Assembly: GCF_900110225.1 (NCBI RefSeq)
Contig: NZ_FOCW01000012.1
Coordinates: 1 to 46,800 of the forward strand
Reading direction: 5' to 3'
DNA: 46,800 nucleotides
Origin: Allobrachymonas denitrificans DSM 15123
GTDB lineage: Bacteria; Pseudomonadota; Gammaproteobacteria; Burkholderiales; Burkholderiaceae_C
Under the pieces are notes generated by a model, which saw only the letters and a list, made by a program, of their open reading frames with translations, was not told where the DNA came from and made no database searches. Shown here in pieces: positions 29,359 to 37,807 of the stretch. A program made the translations under genes and the position numbers. How positions within the stretch are numbered: the first letter of the stretch is position 1; the number at the start of each line of letters is the position of its first letter.

Positions 29359-30612
29359 TTACAGATTCGCGGCTGCTCCCAGTGCCTGATCCAGCACCTC
29401 GATCCAGTGCCGCACCGGCGTGGGTGTGCCGGACTGCAGATGCGTGATGCAGCCGATGTTGGCCGAGACGATGACGTCGCCGCGCCCCTGCAGATGACCC
29501 AGCTTGCGGTCGCGCAGCTGCGTGGCCAGTTCGGGCTGGGTGACCGAATAGGTGCCGGCAGAGCCGCAGCACAGGTGCGCCTCACTGGCGGCACGCTGCA
29601 GCACGAAGCCGAGGCGCGGCAGCCAGGTTTCCACGGTGTCGCGCACGCGTTGTCCGTGCTGCAGGGTGCAGGGCGGGTGGTAGGCCAGCTGCCGGCCCTG
29701 GCCCAGACCGGCATGCCGCGGCAGCAGGGCCTCGCCAATCACGGGCAGCAGTTCGCTCAGGTCGCGCACCAGCGGTGCGATGCGCTCGGCCTTGCCGGCG
29801 TAGGTCGGATCGTGGCGCAGCACGTGGGCGCTTTCCTTCAGCATCAGGCCGCAGCCCGAGACATTGCTGACGATGGCTTCGACGCCCGGCTGTCCCTTGC
29901 TGCCTTCCACCAGCGGCCACCAGGCGTCGATCAGGGCGCGCAACTGTTCGCGTCCGCCGCTCTGGTCGTTCATGTGGAAACGTACGGCGCCGCAGCAGCC
30001 CTCTTGTGGTGCCAGCAGGGTCTGGATGCCTGCCGCATCGAGCACGCGGGCAGTGGCAGCATTGATGCCGGGTTGCATGGCCGGCTGCACGCAGTTGGCA
30101 TGCAGCAGGATTCTGCGCGCATGGTGGCGCGTCGGCCAGCTGCCGGCCGCACTGCGTTCGGGCACCTTGGCACGCAGGGTTTCGGGCAGCAGTCCGCGCA
30201 CGGCCTGGCCCACCCGCATGGCGGGAGAAAACAGGGGCGAGGGCAGGCCTTCCTTCAGCGTCCAGCGCAAGGCGCGCTCGGCGGCCGGGCGGGGCACGCG
30301 CTCGTCCACCAGCCGGCGGCCGATATCGACCAGATGGCCGTACTGCACGCCACTCGGGCAGGTGGTTTCGCAGTTGCGGCAGGTCAGGCAGCGGTCCAGA
30401 TGCAGCTGGGTGGCGCGGGTCGGCGTCCTGCCTTCCAGCACCTGCTTCATCAGGTAGATGCGGCCGCGCGGGCCGTCCAGTTCATCACCGAGCAGCTGGT
30501 AGGTGGGGCAGGTGGCGTTGCAGAAGCCGCAGTGCACGCACTTGCGCAGCATGGCTTCCGCCTCGCGGCCTTCGGGCGTGTTGGCGAATTCGGGGGCAAG
30601 CGTGGTCTGCAT
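29359..30612 (-). CDS. glcF: Glycolate oxidase iron-sulfur subunit
   Basis: GlcF passes electrons from the flavin subunits GlcD/GlcE of membrane-associated glycolate oxidase. The 417-residue protein has two 4Fe-4S motifs: C25, C28, C31, C35 (CVHCGFCNATC) and C75, C78, C81, C85 (CLTCRNCETTC). It also has two CCG domains (CCGAVRF and CCGSAGTYS), as in heterodisulfide-reductase-like proteins. It starts 4 bp after lrgB, so it ends a four-gene operon glcE-lrgA-lrgB-glcF. Confidence 0.95.
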   Translation of the reverse strand: MQTTLAPEFANTPEGREAEAMLRKCVHCGFCNATCPTYQLLGDELDGPRGRIYLMKQVLEGRTPTRATQLHLDRCLTCRNCETTCPSGVQYGHLVDIGRRLVDERVPRPAAERALRWTLKEGLPSPLFSPAMRVGQAVRGLLPETLRAKVPERSAAGSWPTRHHARRILLHANCVQPAMQPGINAATARVLDAAGIQTLLAPQEGCCGAVRFHMNDQSGGREQLRALIDAWWPLVEGSKGQPGVEAIVSNVSGCGLMLKESAHVLRHDPTYAGKAERIAPLVRDLSELLPVIGEALLPRHAGLGQGRQLAYHPPCTLQHGQRVRDTVETWLPRLGFVLQRAASEAHLCCGSAGTYSVTQPELATQLRDRKLGHLQGRGDVIVSANIGCITHLQSGTPTPVRHWIEVLDQALGAAANL

Positions 30613-30616
30613 GGCG

Positions 30617-31333
30617 TCAGCGGAACAGGGTGGTGAGCAGGGGAATCAGCAGCGAACCGAGCAGGGCCTGCAGGCCCAGGGCCAGCCCGGCGTAGGCACC
30701 GCCTTCGGCATTGACCTGCAGTGCGCGCGCCGTGCCGAAGCCATGCGCCTGGGTACCGAGCGCAAATCCCTGCACCGGCCAGTACTGTTCGCCCATCAGC
30801 CGGAATACATAGCTGCCCAGGATGGCGCCGATCAGGCCGGTGGTCAGCACGAAGATGGCCGCCAGTTCGGGAATGCCGTGAATGGATTGCGCAATGCCCA
30901 TGGCGACCGGCGCGGTGATGGCCTTGGGGGCCAGTGACAGCAGCACCGAGGGCGGCAGGCCGAGCAGCCAGCCCAGCGCAATGGCCGAACCGGAACCCAC
31001 GGCACCGCCGATCACGGCGGCCAGCAGCAGCGGGCGGGCATGGCGTGCCAGCACCTGGCGGCGCACCCACAGCGGCCAGGCCAGCGCCACCACGGCCGGG
31101 CCGAGCAGGAAGTGGATGAACTGCGCGCCGGAAAAATAGCGCGGATACGGGGTGCCGGTGAGCAGCAACAGCGTCACCAGTGTGACCACCGACCACAGCA
31201 CCGGATTGGCCCAGGGGTTGTAGTTGAGGCGGGCATAGAGGGTGACGGCCAGGATGTAGGCCGACAGCGTGGCCGCCAGCCCGAACAGCGGAGTGCTGGA
31301 GAGGTAGGTGAAGAAGGCGACGAAATCAGCCAC
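30617..31333 (-). CDS. lrgB: LrgB-family membrane protein (CidB/LrgB/PLGG1 type)
   Basis: The 238-residue protein has about seven membrane helices and the family segments YFSGAQFIHFLLGPAVVALA, LAPKAITAPVAMGIA and LGTQAHGFGTARAL. The best start is a GTG at 31333 with AGGAGGAG upstream. It overlaps the lrgA stop by 8 bp, a sign of translational coupling. LrgB proteins partner with LrgA and have been linked to murein hydrolase control and pyruvate transport in Gram-positives. The chloroplast glycolate/glycerate carrier PLGG1 is a fused LrgAB. Placement between glycolate oxidase genes favours a transport role. Confidence 0.93.
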   Translation of the reverse strand: MADFVAFFTYLSSTPLFGLAATLSAYILAVTLYARLNYNPWANPVLWSVVTLVTLLLLTGTPYPRYFSGAQFIHFLLGPAVVALAWPLWVRRQVLARHARPLLLAAVIGGAVGSGSAIALGWLLGLPPSVLLSLAPKAITAPVAMGIAQSIHGIPELAAIFVLTTGLIGAILGSYVFRLMGEQYWPVQGFALGTQAHGFGTARALQVNAEGGAYAGLALGLQALLGSLLIPLLTTLFR

Positions 31334-31697
31334 GGCCGTTCTCCTCCTGCGCATCAGCAGGCACGCGCAGCAGCAGGCGCAGCACCCAGGCAGTGGCGGC
31401 CAGACCGAGCACGGTGGACAGCAGCAGCACCAGCGCAATGCGGGCCCCATACTCCTGCAGCAGCGGCAACTGGCTTACCACGCCCACGCTGATGGGCACA
31501 AACAGCAGCGAGAGGTGTGACAGCAGAAACTCCGAGCAGGCCTGCACCGGCTCGCGCAGGGGCTTCCAGGCCAGGCAGGGCAGCAGCAGGATCATGCCGA
31601 TCACCGGAGCCGGCAGCGACAGGTGCAGCAGGCGCGCGATCATCTCGCCGGCGCCCTGCAGCAGCAACAGGATGGTGAAGCCTTGCAGGCCTTGCAT
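31326..31697 (-). CDS. lrgA: CidA/LrgA-family membrane protein
   Basis: The 123-residue protein has four membrane helices. It has the LrgA/CidA hallmarks LSLPAPVIGMILLL and LSLLFVPISVGVV. It is the small partner of LrgB. The start has GAGGAG seven bases upstream and lies 9 bp after glcE. Its stop overlaps the lrgB GTG start. Together with lrgB it splits the glcE and glcF genes of one operon. Confidence 0.92.
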   Translation of the reverse strand: MQGLQGFTILLLLQGAGEMIARLLHLSLPAPVIGMILLLPCLAWKPLREPVQACSEFLLSHLSLLFVPISVGVVSQLPLLQEYGARIALVLLLSTVLGLAATAWVLRLLLRVPADAQEENGRG

Positions 31698-31706
31698 GAC
31701 GTCTCC

Positions 31707-32846
31707 TCAGAAAGGCTGTCCGCCGGCAAACACGCCGTGCGGATCGAAAGCCTGCTTGAGCTGGTGATGGATGCGCTGCAGCACGTCCGGCAGGGGGGCA
31801 TGGCGCGTGCAATCCTGAGCGGCCTCCTGCGCCGGCAGCTGCCACAGCATGGCGTGGCCGCCGACAGAGGCGGCCAGGGCATGCATGGAGGCGGCAGTGG
31901 CCGCATCGCAGGGCGCCCATAGCCAGCGCTGCCCGCCGTGCCACTCGACCAGAGTCGGCCAGGGCAGGTCAAAGGCGGGCGTCACCTGAGGTACGGACAG
32001 GCGCCACAGCCCGTGCCCGGAGGCTGGGGTCCGGGTGAAAAAGTCCAGGCGCTGGTCACGGCAGGCCGTCCAGCCGGCCACCGCTTCCGCTTGATCCGGC
32101 AGCGTGGCAGCGTGGTTGCTGGTCATCATCTGTACCGCGGCATCGACGGCCGCCCGGGCACCGCGCAGGCGCAGATGCAGCAGCGGCCCCTCTGCGTGCT
32201 GCTGCCAGCGGCTGGCATGGAGGGGCAGGGGCTGCGCGCCCCAGTTGTGCAGCAGGTCCAGCGCGGCCTGCTGGGGCAGCGCAAATTGCAGCGTGGCCTC
32301 TGCGGGCGCCACCGGCAGCACCTTGAGGGAGATTTCCGTCAATACCGCCAGATTGCCCCAGGAACCAGCAAGCAGGCGGCTGATGTCGTAGCCGGCCACG
32401 TTTTTCATCACCTGGCCGCCGAACGTGAGGGGCTCGCCCTTGCCGTTGAGGGCCTGCACGCCCAGCACGAAATCGCGCAGTGCGCCGGCGCTGGCGCGGG
32501 CCGGGCCGCTCAGGCCGCTGGCCACGGCTCCCCCCAGGGTGCCGCTTGTGCTGCCTTCTGCGCTCAGGCGCGGCGGTTCGAACGCCAGCGCCTGACCGAG
32601 TTCCGCGAGTGCGGCTTCCACTTCGGCCAGGGGCGTTCCGGCGCGGGCGGTCAGCACCAGTTCGCCGGGTTCATGGCTGAGGATGCCGCAGCAGGCGCGG
32701 GTGTCGAGCACGGCGGCATCGGCCGTTGCCGTGCACAGGCCATTCTTGCTGCCTCCGCCGCGAATGCGCAGGCGGCTGCGGTCGGCCACGGCTGCGAGGA
32801 TGGAGTCGCGCAGTGCGTTGAGGGAGGGGTCGGGAAGATGCGCCAT
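31707..32846 (-). CDS. glcE: Glycolate oxidase FAD-binding subunit
   Basis: GlcE is the second flavin-domain protein of glycolate oxidase. The 379-residue protein has the FAD-PCMH pattern: RIRGGGSKNGL, the FAD-binding GSTSGTLGGAVASGLSGPAR, and GGQVMKNVAGYDISRLLAGS with GNLAVLTEISLKVLP. The C-terminus is typical (FDPHGVFAGG). glcD, the catalytic subunit, is not in the window; the next gene upstream is fur. glcD must be elsewhere in the genome. First gene of the glcE-lrgA-lrgB-glcF unit. Confidence 0.93.
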   Translation of the reverse strand: MAHLPDPSLNALRDSILAAVADRSRLRIRGGGSKNGLCTATADAAVLDTRACCGILSHEPGELVLTARAGTPLAEVEAALAELGQALAFEPPRLSAEGSTSGTLGGAVASGLSGPARASAGALRDFVLGVQALNGKGEPLTFGGQVMKNVAGYDISRLLAGSWGNLAVLTEISLKVLPVAPAEATLQFALPQQAALDLLHNWGAQPLPLHASRWQQHAEGPLLHLRLRGARAAVDAAVQMMTSNHAATLPDQAEAVAGWTACRDQRLDFFTRTPASGHGLWRLSVPQVTPAFDLPWPTLVEWHGGQRWLWAPCDAATAASMHALAASVGGHAMLWQLPAQEAAQDCTRHAPLPDVLQRIHHQLKQAFDPHGVFAGGQPF

Positions 32847-32925
32847 GCCGCAATGCTAAGCCAGAGCGGCAGGGGCGGTGTGCAGCGCCGCCGTGAATTT
32901 TTCAGACAGCGCCTGTGAGCGGAAC

Positions 32926-33354
32926 TCAGCGGGGCTTGTTCGGGCAGTCGGGCTTGCGGCAGTGGGCGTACAGGCTCAGCGCGTGGTCGGACAGCTCGTA
33001 GCCGCGTTCCTGCGCGATGGCGTTCTGGCGCTGTTCGATCTTGGGATCGAAGAATTCCTCGACATGGCCGCAGTCCAGGCAGACCAGGTGGTCATGGTGC
33101 TCGCCCTGGTTCAACTCGTACACCGCCTTGCCGTTGTCGAAGCTGTTGCGGCTCAGCAGGCCGGCCTGCTCGAATTGCGTGAGCACCCGATAGACGGTGG
33201 CCAGGCCGATGTCGGAGCCTTCCAGCATCAACTGGCGGAACACGTCCTCGGCGCTCATGTGGCGCTGTTCGGTGGTCTGGAAGATCTCCAGGATCTTCAG
33301 GCGCGGCCCGGTGGCTTTCAGGCCCGTGCTCTTGATTTCTTCGATGTTGTCCAT
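32926..33354 (-). CDS. fur: Ferric uptake regulator
   Basis: Fur binds Fe(II) and represses iron genes. The 142-residue protein has an N-terminal winged helix ([12 protein letters not shown] to GLATVYRVL, about 14-58) and the metal sites HHDH (86-89), C92/C95 and C132/C137. This is the full zinc and regulatory set. The start at 33354 gives [16 protein letters not shown], the usual Burkholderiales N-terminus. It is divergent from bamE, a conserved arrangement in betaproteobacteria. Confidence 0.97.
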   Translation of the reverse strand: MDNIEEIKSTGLKATGPRLKILEIFQTTEQRHMSAEDVFRQLMLEGSDIGLATVYRVLTQFEQAGLLSRNSFDNGKAVYELNQGEHHDHLVCLDCGHVEEFFDPKIEQRQNAIAQERGYELSDHALSLYAHCRKPDCPNKPR

Positions 33355-33410
33355 GCAAACCGCTGCGAATGTTCGGAACTGGCGAAATGCCGGCGGAGGG
33401 AGCGGCAAAA

Positions 33411-33446
33411 TGCTGTAACAGCAGCATGCCTGCGCCCCGGGGCGCA
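33411..33446. promoter_or_regulatory. Two perfect palindromes in the fur/bamE promoter region
   Basis: TGCTGTAACAGCA (33411-33423) is a 13-bp palindrome around a central A. TGCGCCCCGGGGCGCA (33431-33446) is a 16-bp perfect palindrome. A -10-like TACAAT for bamE lies at 33452-33457, so the GC palindrome overlaps the -35 position. Neither resembles a Fur box. Confidence 0.55.
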
Positions 33447-33502
33447 CCCGCTACAATGTTCCGCAGGCCGGATCGCCATCATATTACTTTCCTTCAGGAC
33501 GC

Positions 33503-34033
33503 ATGACCATGCCCGCTCAAAACCCTGCACGCCTTCCCCGCCGCTGGCTCACCGCTGCTTCCGCATTCGCGCTGAGCACGGCCCTGCTGGCAGGGTGCGC
33601 TGTCTACAAACCCGAAGTGCTGCAGGGCAACTTCGTTTCGCGCGAGCAGGTTTCCGCGCTGCAGCCCGGCATGAGCCGCGACCAGGTGCGCCAGGTGCTG
33701 GGCACGCCGCTGCTCACCGACATGTTCCGCTCCAACCGCTGGGATTACGTGTTCACCGCGCAGCACCGCAAGGGCGTCGAGCCGCAGAAATACGCCGTGG
33801 CCGTGTTCTTCGAGGGCGACGCGCTGGCGCGCATCGAAGGTGCCGAAGACCTGCCGAGTGAAACCGAATTCGTCGAGCGCATGAGCGACGGCAAGGTCTA
33901 CAAGCCCCGCAACCTCGAGGCGTCGCCCGAGAAGCTGCAGAGCTTCACCGACAGCCAGAAGGCCAAGGCCAAGCCGCAGCCTGAACTGCCTGAAGCGCCC
34001 TCCACCACCAGCTACCCGGCCCTGCCGCAGTAA
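33503..34033 (+). CDS. bamE: Outer membrane assembly lipoprotein BamE
   Basis: BamE is a lipoprotein of the BAM complex that folds outer-membrane proteins. The 176-residue precursor has a lipobox LLAGC (C32) followed by VYKPEVLQGNFV. It has the SmpA/OmlA-family core LQPGMSRDQVRQVLGTPLLT and RSNRWDYVFTAQ. The tail from about residue 135 is Lys/Pro-rich and longer than in E. coli (113 aa). A second ATG at 33509 is also possible. dapB follows 45 bp later. Confidence 0.95.
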   Translation: MTMPAQNPARLPRRWLTAASAFALSTALLAGCAVYKPEVLQGNFVSREQVSALQPGMSRDQVRQVLGTPLLTDMFRSNRWDYVFTAQHRKGVEPQKYAVAVFFEGDALARIEGAEDLPSETEFVERMSDGKVYKPRNLEASPEKLQSFTDSQKAKAKPQPELPEAPSTTSYPALPQ

Positions 34034-34078
34034 ACATTCCCACCGGCTGGCCAGGCCAGCCGTTTCTTCTTGCATTCC

Positions 34079-34936
34079 ATGACTTCTTCCGATTCCTCCT
34101 CTCCCGTGGCGGCGGTTCCGCATCGCATTGCCGTGGCCGGCGCCAGCGGCCGTATGGGCCACATGCTGATCGAGGCCGTGCAGGCGGCTGACGATTGCGA
34201 GCTGAGTGGCGCGCTTGATCACAACAGCTCGGCCGCGCTCGGGCTGGACGCCAGCGCCTTCACCGGCAAGGCCGCCAATGTCCGCATCACGGCCGATCTG
34301 GCGCAGGGGCTGCAGGGCGCCGATGTCCTGATCGACTTCACCCGCCCGGAAGGCACCATGGTGCACCTGCAGGCCTGCCGTGCGGCCAAGGTGAACCTGG
34401 TGATCGGCACCACCGGCTTCAGCGCGGAGCAGAAGGCGCAGATCGAGGAAGCTGCGAAGGACATTGCCATCGTGTTCGCGCCCAACATGAGCGTGGGCGT
34501 CAACGTTACGCTCAAGCTGCTGGAGATGGCGGCGAAGGCGCTGTCCACCGGCTACGACATCGAGGTGATCGAGGCGCACCACCGCCACAAGGTGGATGCG
34601 CCCAGCGGCACCGCGCTCAAGATGGGCGAGGTGATCGCCGAAGCCATCGGCCGCGACCTGAAGGAATGCGCCGTGTACGAGCGCTACGGCCACACCGGCG
34701 AGCGCGACCCGTCCACCATCGGCTTTTCCACCATCCGCGGTGGCGACATCGTGGGCGACCATACCGTGCTGTTTGCCGGCACGGGCGAGCGCATCGAGAT
34801 CACGCACAAGTCCAGCAACCGCGCCGGCTATGCCCAGGGCAGCCTGCGCGCCGTGCGCTTCCTCGCCGGCAAGACCAGCGGCCTGTACGACATGTTCGAC
34901 GTGCTGGGCCTGGAAAAGACGGGTGCAGCGGGATGA
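34079..34936 (+). CDS. dapB: 4-hydroxy-tetrahydrodipicolinate reductase
   Basis: DapB reduces HTPA in the lysine/diaminopimelate pathway. The 285-residue protein has the dinucleotide-binding [10 protein letters not shown] (18-27), the catalytic/substrate segment [16 protein letters not shown], and [19 protein letters not shown]. The ATG at 34079 leaves about 16 extra residues before the core. A TTG at 34070 is an alternative. No good Shine-Dalgarno precedes either. Its stop overlaps the next gene's start (ATGA). Confidence 0.96.
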   Translation: MTSSDSSSPVAAVPHRIAVAGASGRMGHMLIEAVQAADDCELSGALDHNSSAALGLDASAFTGKAANVRITADLAQGLQGADVLIDFTRPEGTMVHLQACRAAKVNLVIGTTGFSAEQKAQIEEAAKDIAIVFAPNMSVGVNVTLKLLEMAAKALSTGYDIEVIEAHHRHKVDAPSGTALKMGEVIAEAIGRDLKECAVYERYGHTGERDPSTIGFSTIRGGDIVGDHTVLFAGTGERIEITHKSSNRAGYAQGSLRAVRFLAGKTSGLYDMFDVLGLEKTGAAG

Positions 34937-35613
34937 ATCTGGCCACTCTCTGGGCACAGAGCGACGGGCTTGGCCGCGGCGTGATGCTGCTGTTGCTGGC
35001 GATGTCGGTGCTGACCTGGATGGTGATTGTCTACAAGGCCTGGCTGCTGGCGCGGGCGCGGCGCAGCATTGAAGGCGGTCTGGCGGGCTACTGGCGTGCA
35101 GCCGATTCTGCTGGCGCAGAACAGGCATTGCAACAGGCTGATCGCCTGCATCTGCTGTGGCCGCTGCATGGGGCACTTGGGGCGTTGCCGGAGCAGCCTG
35201 GGGTGCGATCGGGGACTGATGGAGTTCAGGCCCCCTCGGCGGCCCGTCAGGCGCATCTGACGCGCCTGTTGCGCGACGGCCTGCAGCAGTCGACACGCCA
35301 GCTGCAATGGGGCCAGATCCTGCTGGCCACCGTGGGTTCCACAGCGCCCTTTGTCGGCCTGCTGGGCACGGTCTGGGGCATCTACCACGCGCTCACCGGC
35401 CTGACCGGCGGCGGCGCCATCAGCATCGACCAGGTGGCCGGCCCGGTGGGCGAGGCGCTGATCATGACGGCCTTTGGTCTGATGGTGGCGATTCCTGCCG
35501 TGGTGGCCTACAACATCTTCGGCCGGCTGATCGGCGCGCTGGTGGAGCGGCTGGACGGCTTTGCGCATGACCTGCTGGCGCTGCATGGCGGCAGCGGTTC
35601 GCAGGCAGCCTGA
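34933..35613 (+). CDS. MotA/TolQ/ExbB proton-channel family protein
   Basis: The 226-residue protein has three membrane helices (about residues 14-36, 132-158, 175-200). The second and third carry the family motifs [20 protein letters not shown] and [20 protein letters not shown]. ExbB/TolQ proteins form the proton channel that drives TonB or TolA. The start overlaps the dapB stop by 4 bp. The partner ExbD/TolR gene follows at once, but no tonB or tolA is in the window, so ExbB or TolQ cannot be chosen. ExbB is more likely from the two-gene layout. Confidence 0.88.
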   Translation: MNLATLWAQSDGLGRGVMLLLLAMSVLTWMVIVYKAWLLARARRSIEGGLAGYWRAADSAGAEQALQQADRLHLLWPLHGALGALPEQPGVRSGTDGVQAPSAARQAHLTRLLRDGLQQSTRQLQWGQILLATVGSTAPFVGLLGTVWGIYHALTGLTGGGAISIDQVAGPVGEALIMTAFGLMVAIPAVVAYNIFGRLIGALVERLDGFAHDLLALHGGSGSQAA

Positions 35614-35634
35614 GCGCTCGCCACGGAGCCACGC

Positions 35635-36057
35635 ATGTCCTTGGGCCGCTTTGATACCTCCAGCCGCGACAAGCCGATGAGCGAGATCAACATGACGCCG
35701 CTGGTCGACGTCATGCTGGTGCTGGTGGCCATCCTGATCATCACGGCCCCCTTGCTGGCCAGCCGCATTGCGCTGGATCTGCCCAAGGCCGATGGCGCGA
35801 CGCAGGCGCAGCCGCAAACCCAGGCCTTGCGCATCGCCCTGCAGGCGGACGGGGCGCTCTTCCTCGATGATCAGCCGGTGAGCCGGGAGGCGTTGACGCA
35901 GCGCCTGCAGCAGACAGCACAGGCCAACTCCGAGACGGAAGTGCAGCTGCGCGCCGATGCTGCCGTACCTTACGGGCAGGTGGTGCAGATCATGGGTCTT
36001 GCACAACAGGCCGGTCTCAACAAGATCGGCTTCGTTGCGCTGCAGCCGGAGAAATAG
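35635..36057 (+). CDS. ExbD/TolR family protein
   Basis: The 140-residue protein has a short cytoplasmic start, one membrane helix (about 21-42) and a periplasmic domain. The helix begins SEINMTPLVDVMLVLVAI. D25 is the proton-carrying aspartate of the ExbD family. The partner of the preceding ExbB/TolQ-type gene (21 bp gap). Confidence 0.9.
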   Translation: MSLGRFDTSSRDKPMSEINMTPLVDVMLVLVAILIITAPLLASRIALDLPKADGATQAQPQTQALRIALQADGALFLDDQPVSREALTQRLQQTAQANSETEVQLRADAAVPYGQVVQIMGLAQQAGLNKIGFVALQPEK

Positions 36058-36107
36058 GCGCTGCCTGACGCGGCCACCTATACGCTGACCATCCCCGAGA
36101 CACTCCC

Positions 36108-36467
36108 ATGGATGCCTGGATCCCACGCCCTGCGCTGAGCTTCGCGCTGCTGCTGGTCTGCAGCAATGTGTTCATGACTTTTGCCTGGTATGCGCACCTG
36201 AAGGAGCTGGCAGCGCGCCCCTGGTATGTGGCGGCCATTGTCAGTTGGGGCATTGCGCTGTTTGAATACCTGCTGCAGGTGCCGGGCAACCGCATCGGCT
36301 ACACGGTGTTCAGTCTGGGGCAACTGAAGGTGATGCAGGAAGTCATCACACTGGCGGTGTTCGTACCCTTTGCCGTTTTCTACATGAAGGAGCCGCTCAA
36401 GCTCGACTATCTGTGGGCGGCCCTGTGCCTGGTGGGCGCGGTGTATTTCATGTTCCGGGGCAACTGA
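36108..36467 (+). CDS. DUF486 (DMT-like) inner-membrane protein
   Basis: The 119-residue protein has four membrane helices. It has the DUF486 pattern NVFMTFAWYAHLK, ALFEYLLQVPGNRIGY and LGQLKVMQEVITLAVF, and ends with LVGAVYFMFRG. DUF486 proteins are like the small multidrug-resistance type of transporter, but no function is assigned. It follows the exbD gene by 50 bp. Confidence 0.9.
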   Translation: MDAWIPRPALSFALLLVCSNVFMTFAWYAHLKELAARPWYVAAIVSWGIALFEYLLQVPGNRIGYTVFSLGQLKVMQEVITLAVFVPFAVFYMKEPLKLDYLWAALCLVGAVYFMFRGN

Positions 36468-36529
36468 ACCGGAGAATGGCCTGCAAAGCCGCGAACCGTG
36501 CGGCTTTGCAGTGCTTGCAGCGATCTGGC

Positions 36530-37519
36530 TCAGGCCGCCTGCAATGCCTCCGGCTCCGGGAAGCCGTTGCGCCCCGGAAAATCGGGCGAATGCGCACGCG
36601 CATTGGGCATTTCCAGCCACAGGCGCAGCAGCTTGCGGCGCTGCGCCGGATCGTCATGGTCGACGAAGCCGGTGCGCGAGTGCAGCACGGCATTGTTGTT
36701 GGCCAGTTGCAGGTCGCCCGGCTCCATCATCATGTCCAGACGGTTGGCCGGGTCGTGCAGCACGGAGTCGAACACGTCCAGTGCCTCGATCTCCACACGC
36801 GACAGCGGCAGGCCCATGATCTCGTGGCCCAGTTCGATGTACTGGCGCAGGTAGCGGCAGCTCAGCTTGCCTTCGTGGAAGCTGAACAGGGCGGTCAGGG
36901 CCGGATCGGGCTGGCACAGGTGCGCCATGTACCAGCGCTTGTAGTACAGGCCCAGGTACTCGCGATGCTGCTCCAGGATCTGGTTGTAGACCGCTGCGGT
37001 GCTGACCAGGCTGGACAGGCCGCCCTCGCTGGCCTTGCGCACGCACATCAGGCCGACCACGTCCGAGGGATCGGTGTGGTAGGGCAGGTAGAGGTTGGTT
37101 TCGTAGACGCGGGTGTGCTTGTCGTTGATGTCGCCGACGGCAGCCACATTGCCCAGCAGGTCGCCCTTGGGGTTCTGGCGCACCGGGCGGCCCAGGTGCA
37201 GGCCGATGCCGTAGGTCAGGATCTGGAAGTCCTCATCGCTGTAGCGCTCGGCCGGCAGGCCGCGCACCAGCAGAAAGCCCAGCCCGTTTTCCAGTTCTTC
37301 GGACCAGCGGTTCAGTTCAGCAGCCAGCGATTCGATCGGAAAGTCGGTCTTGCCGAAGCAGGGGAAGCTCAGGCCGCGGGCCTTGACGCTGGCCAGTGCC
37401 GCGTCGAGCGTGGCAATGGCGTCGGGCGACAGGCGATAGATCCAGGCGTCGCTGTTGGCCAGATCGGCAGCTTTCCAGGCGGACGGGCCGGTGATGGGTT
37501 GGGTGAGGATAAGGCTCAT
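36530..37519 (-). CDS. TauD/TfdA-family Fe(II)/2-oxoglutarate dioxygenase
   Basis: The 329-residue protein has the facial triad of this family: H148 and D150 in LPYHTDPSD, and H280 in NNNAVLHSRTGF. R294 or R295 is suited to bind 2-oxoglutarate. The core is close to the gamma-butyrobetaine/clavaminate-type members rather than taurine dioxygenase. The substrate is unknown. The start has AGGAGA six bases upstream. It stands alone between DUF486 (convergent) and gor, with a heptamer array at 37704-37787 upstream. Confidence 0.88.
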   Translation of the reverse strand: MSLILTQPITGPSAWKAADLANSDAWIYRLSPDAIATLDAALASVKARGLSFPCFGKTDFPIESLAAELNRWSEELENGLGFLLVRGLPAERYSDEDFQILTYGIGLHLGRPVRQNPKGDLLGNVAAVGDINDKHTRVYETNLYLPYHTDPSDVVGLMCVRKASEGGLSSLVSTAAVYNQILEQHREYLGLYYKRWYMAHLCQPDPALTALFSFHEGKLSCRYLRQYIELGHEIMGLPLSRVEIEALDVFDSVLHDPANRLDMMMEPGDLQLANNNAVLHSRTGFVDHDDPAQRRKLLRLWLEMPNARAHSPDFPGRNGFPEPEALQAA

Positions 37520-37703
37520 GGAATCTCCTGCAGCAATCCATTGCGCCGCGCACGGCACAGGGGCTTGCGATGTTTGTTTCCGTTGCAGGTGCACTGGCAC
37601 CCTGGGTTCAACCGGAAATTATGCCTCTATCAGACACCTGTACGCCAGCGCTTGCACATTCTTCTTATAGGTGAGCGGTGGCGACATCCACGCTATTGTG
37701 CGG

Positions 37704-37787
37704 CTGGACGCTGGACGCTGGACGCTGGACGCTGGACGCTGGACGCTGGACGCTGGACGCTGGACGCTGGACGCTGGACGCTGGACG
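37704..37787. repeat. Heptamer tandem array, twelve CTGGACG units
   Basis: Twelve exact copies of CTGGACG run without a break from 37704 to 37787. It lies in the 288-bp gap between the dioxygenase start and the gor end, ending 20 bp from the gor stop. The unit has the same CTG plus four bases form as the array at 8704-8818. The rest of the gap holds no gene I can support. Confidence 0.95.
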
Positions 37788-37807
37788 GCTGGCGTGCGCC
37801 GGCCCGC

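Noticed and set aside
33411-33446. Fur box at the fur promoter
   Set aside because: The palindromes lack the GATAAT-type half-sites of Fur.
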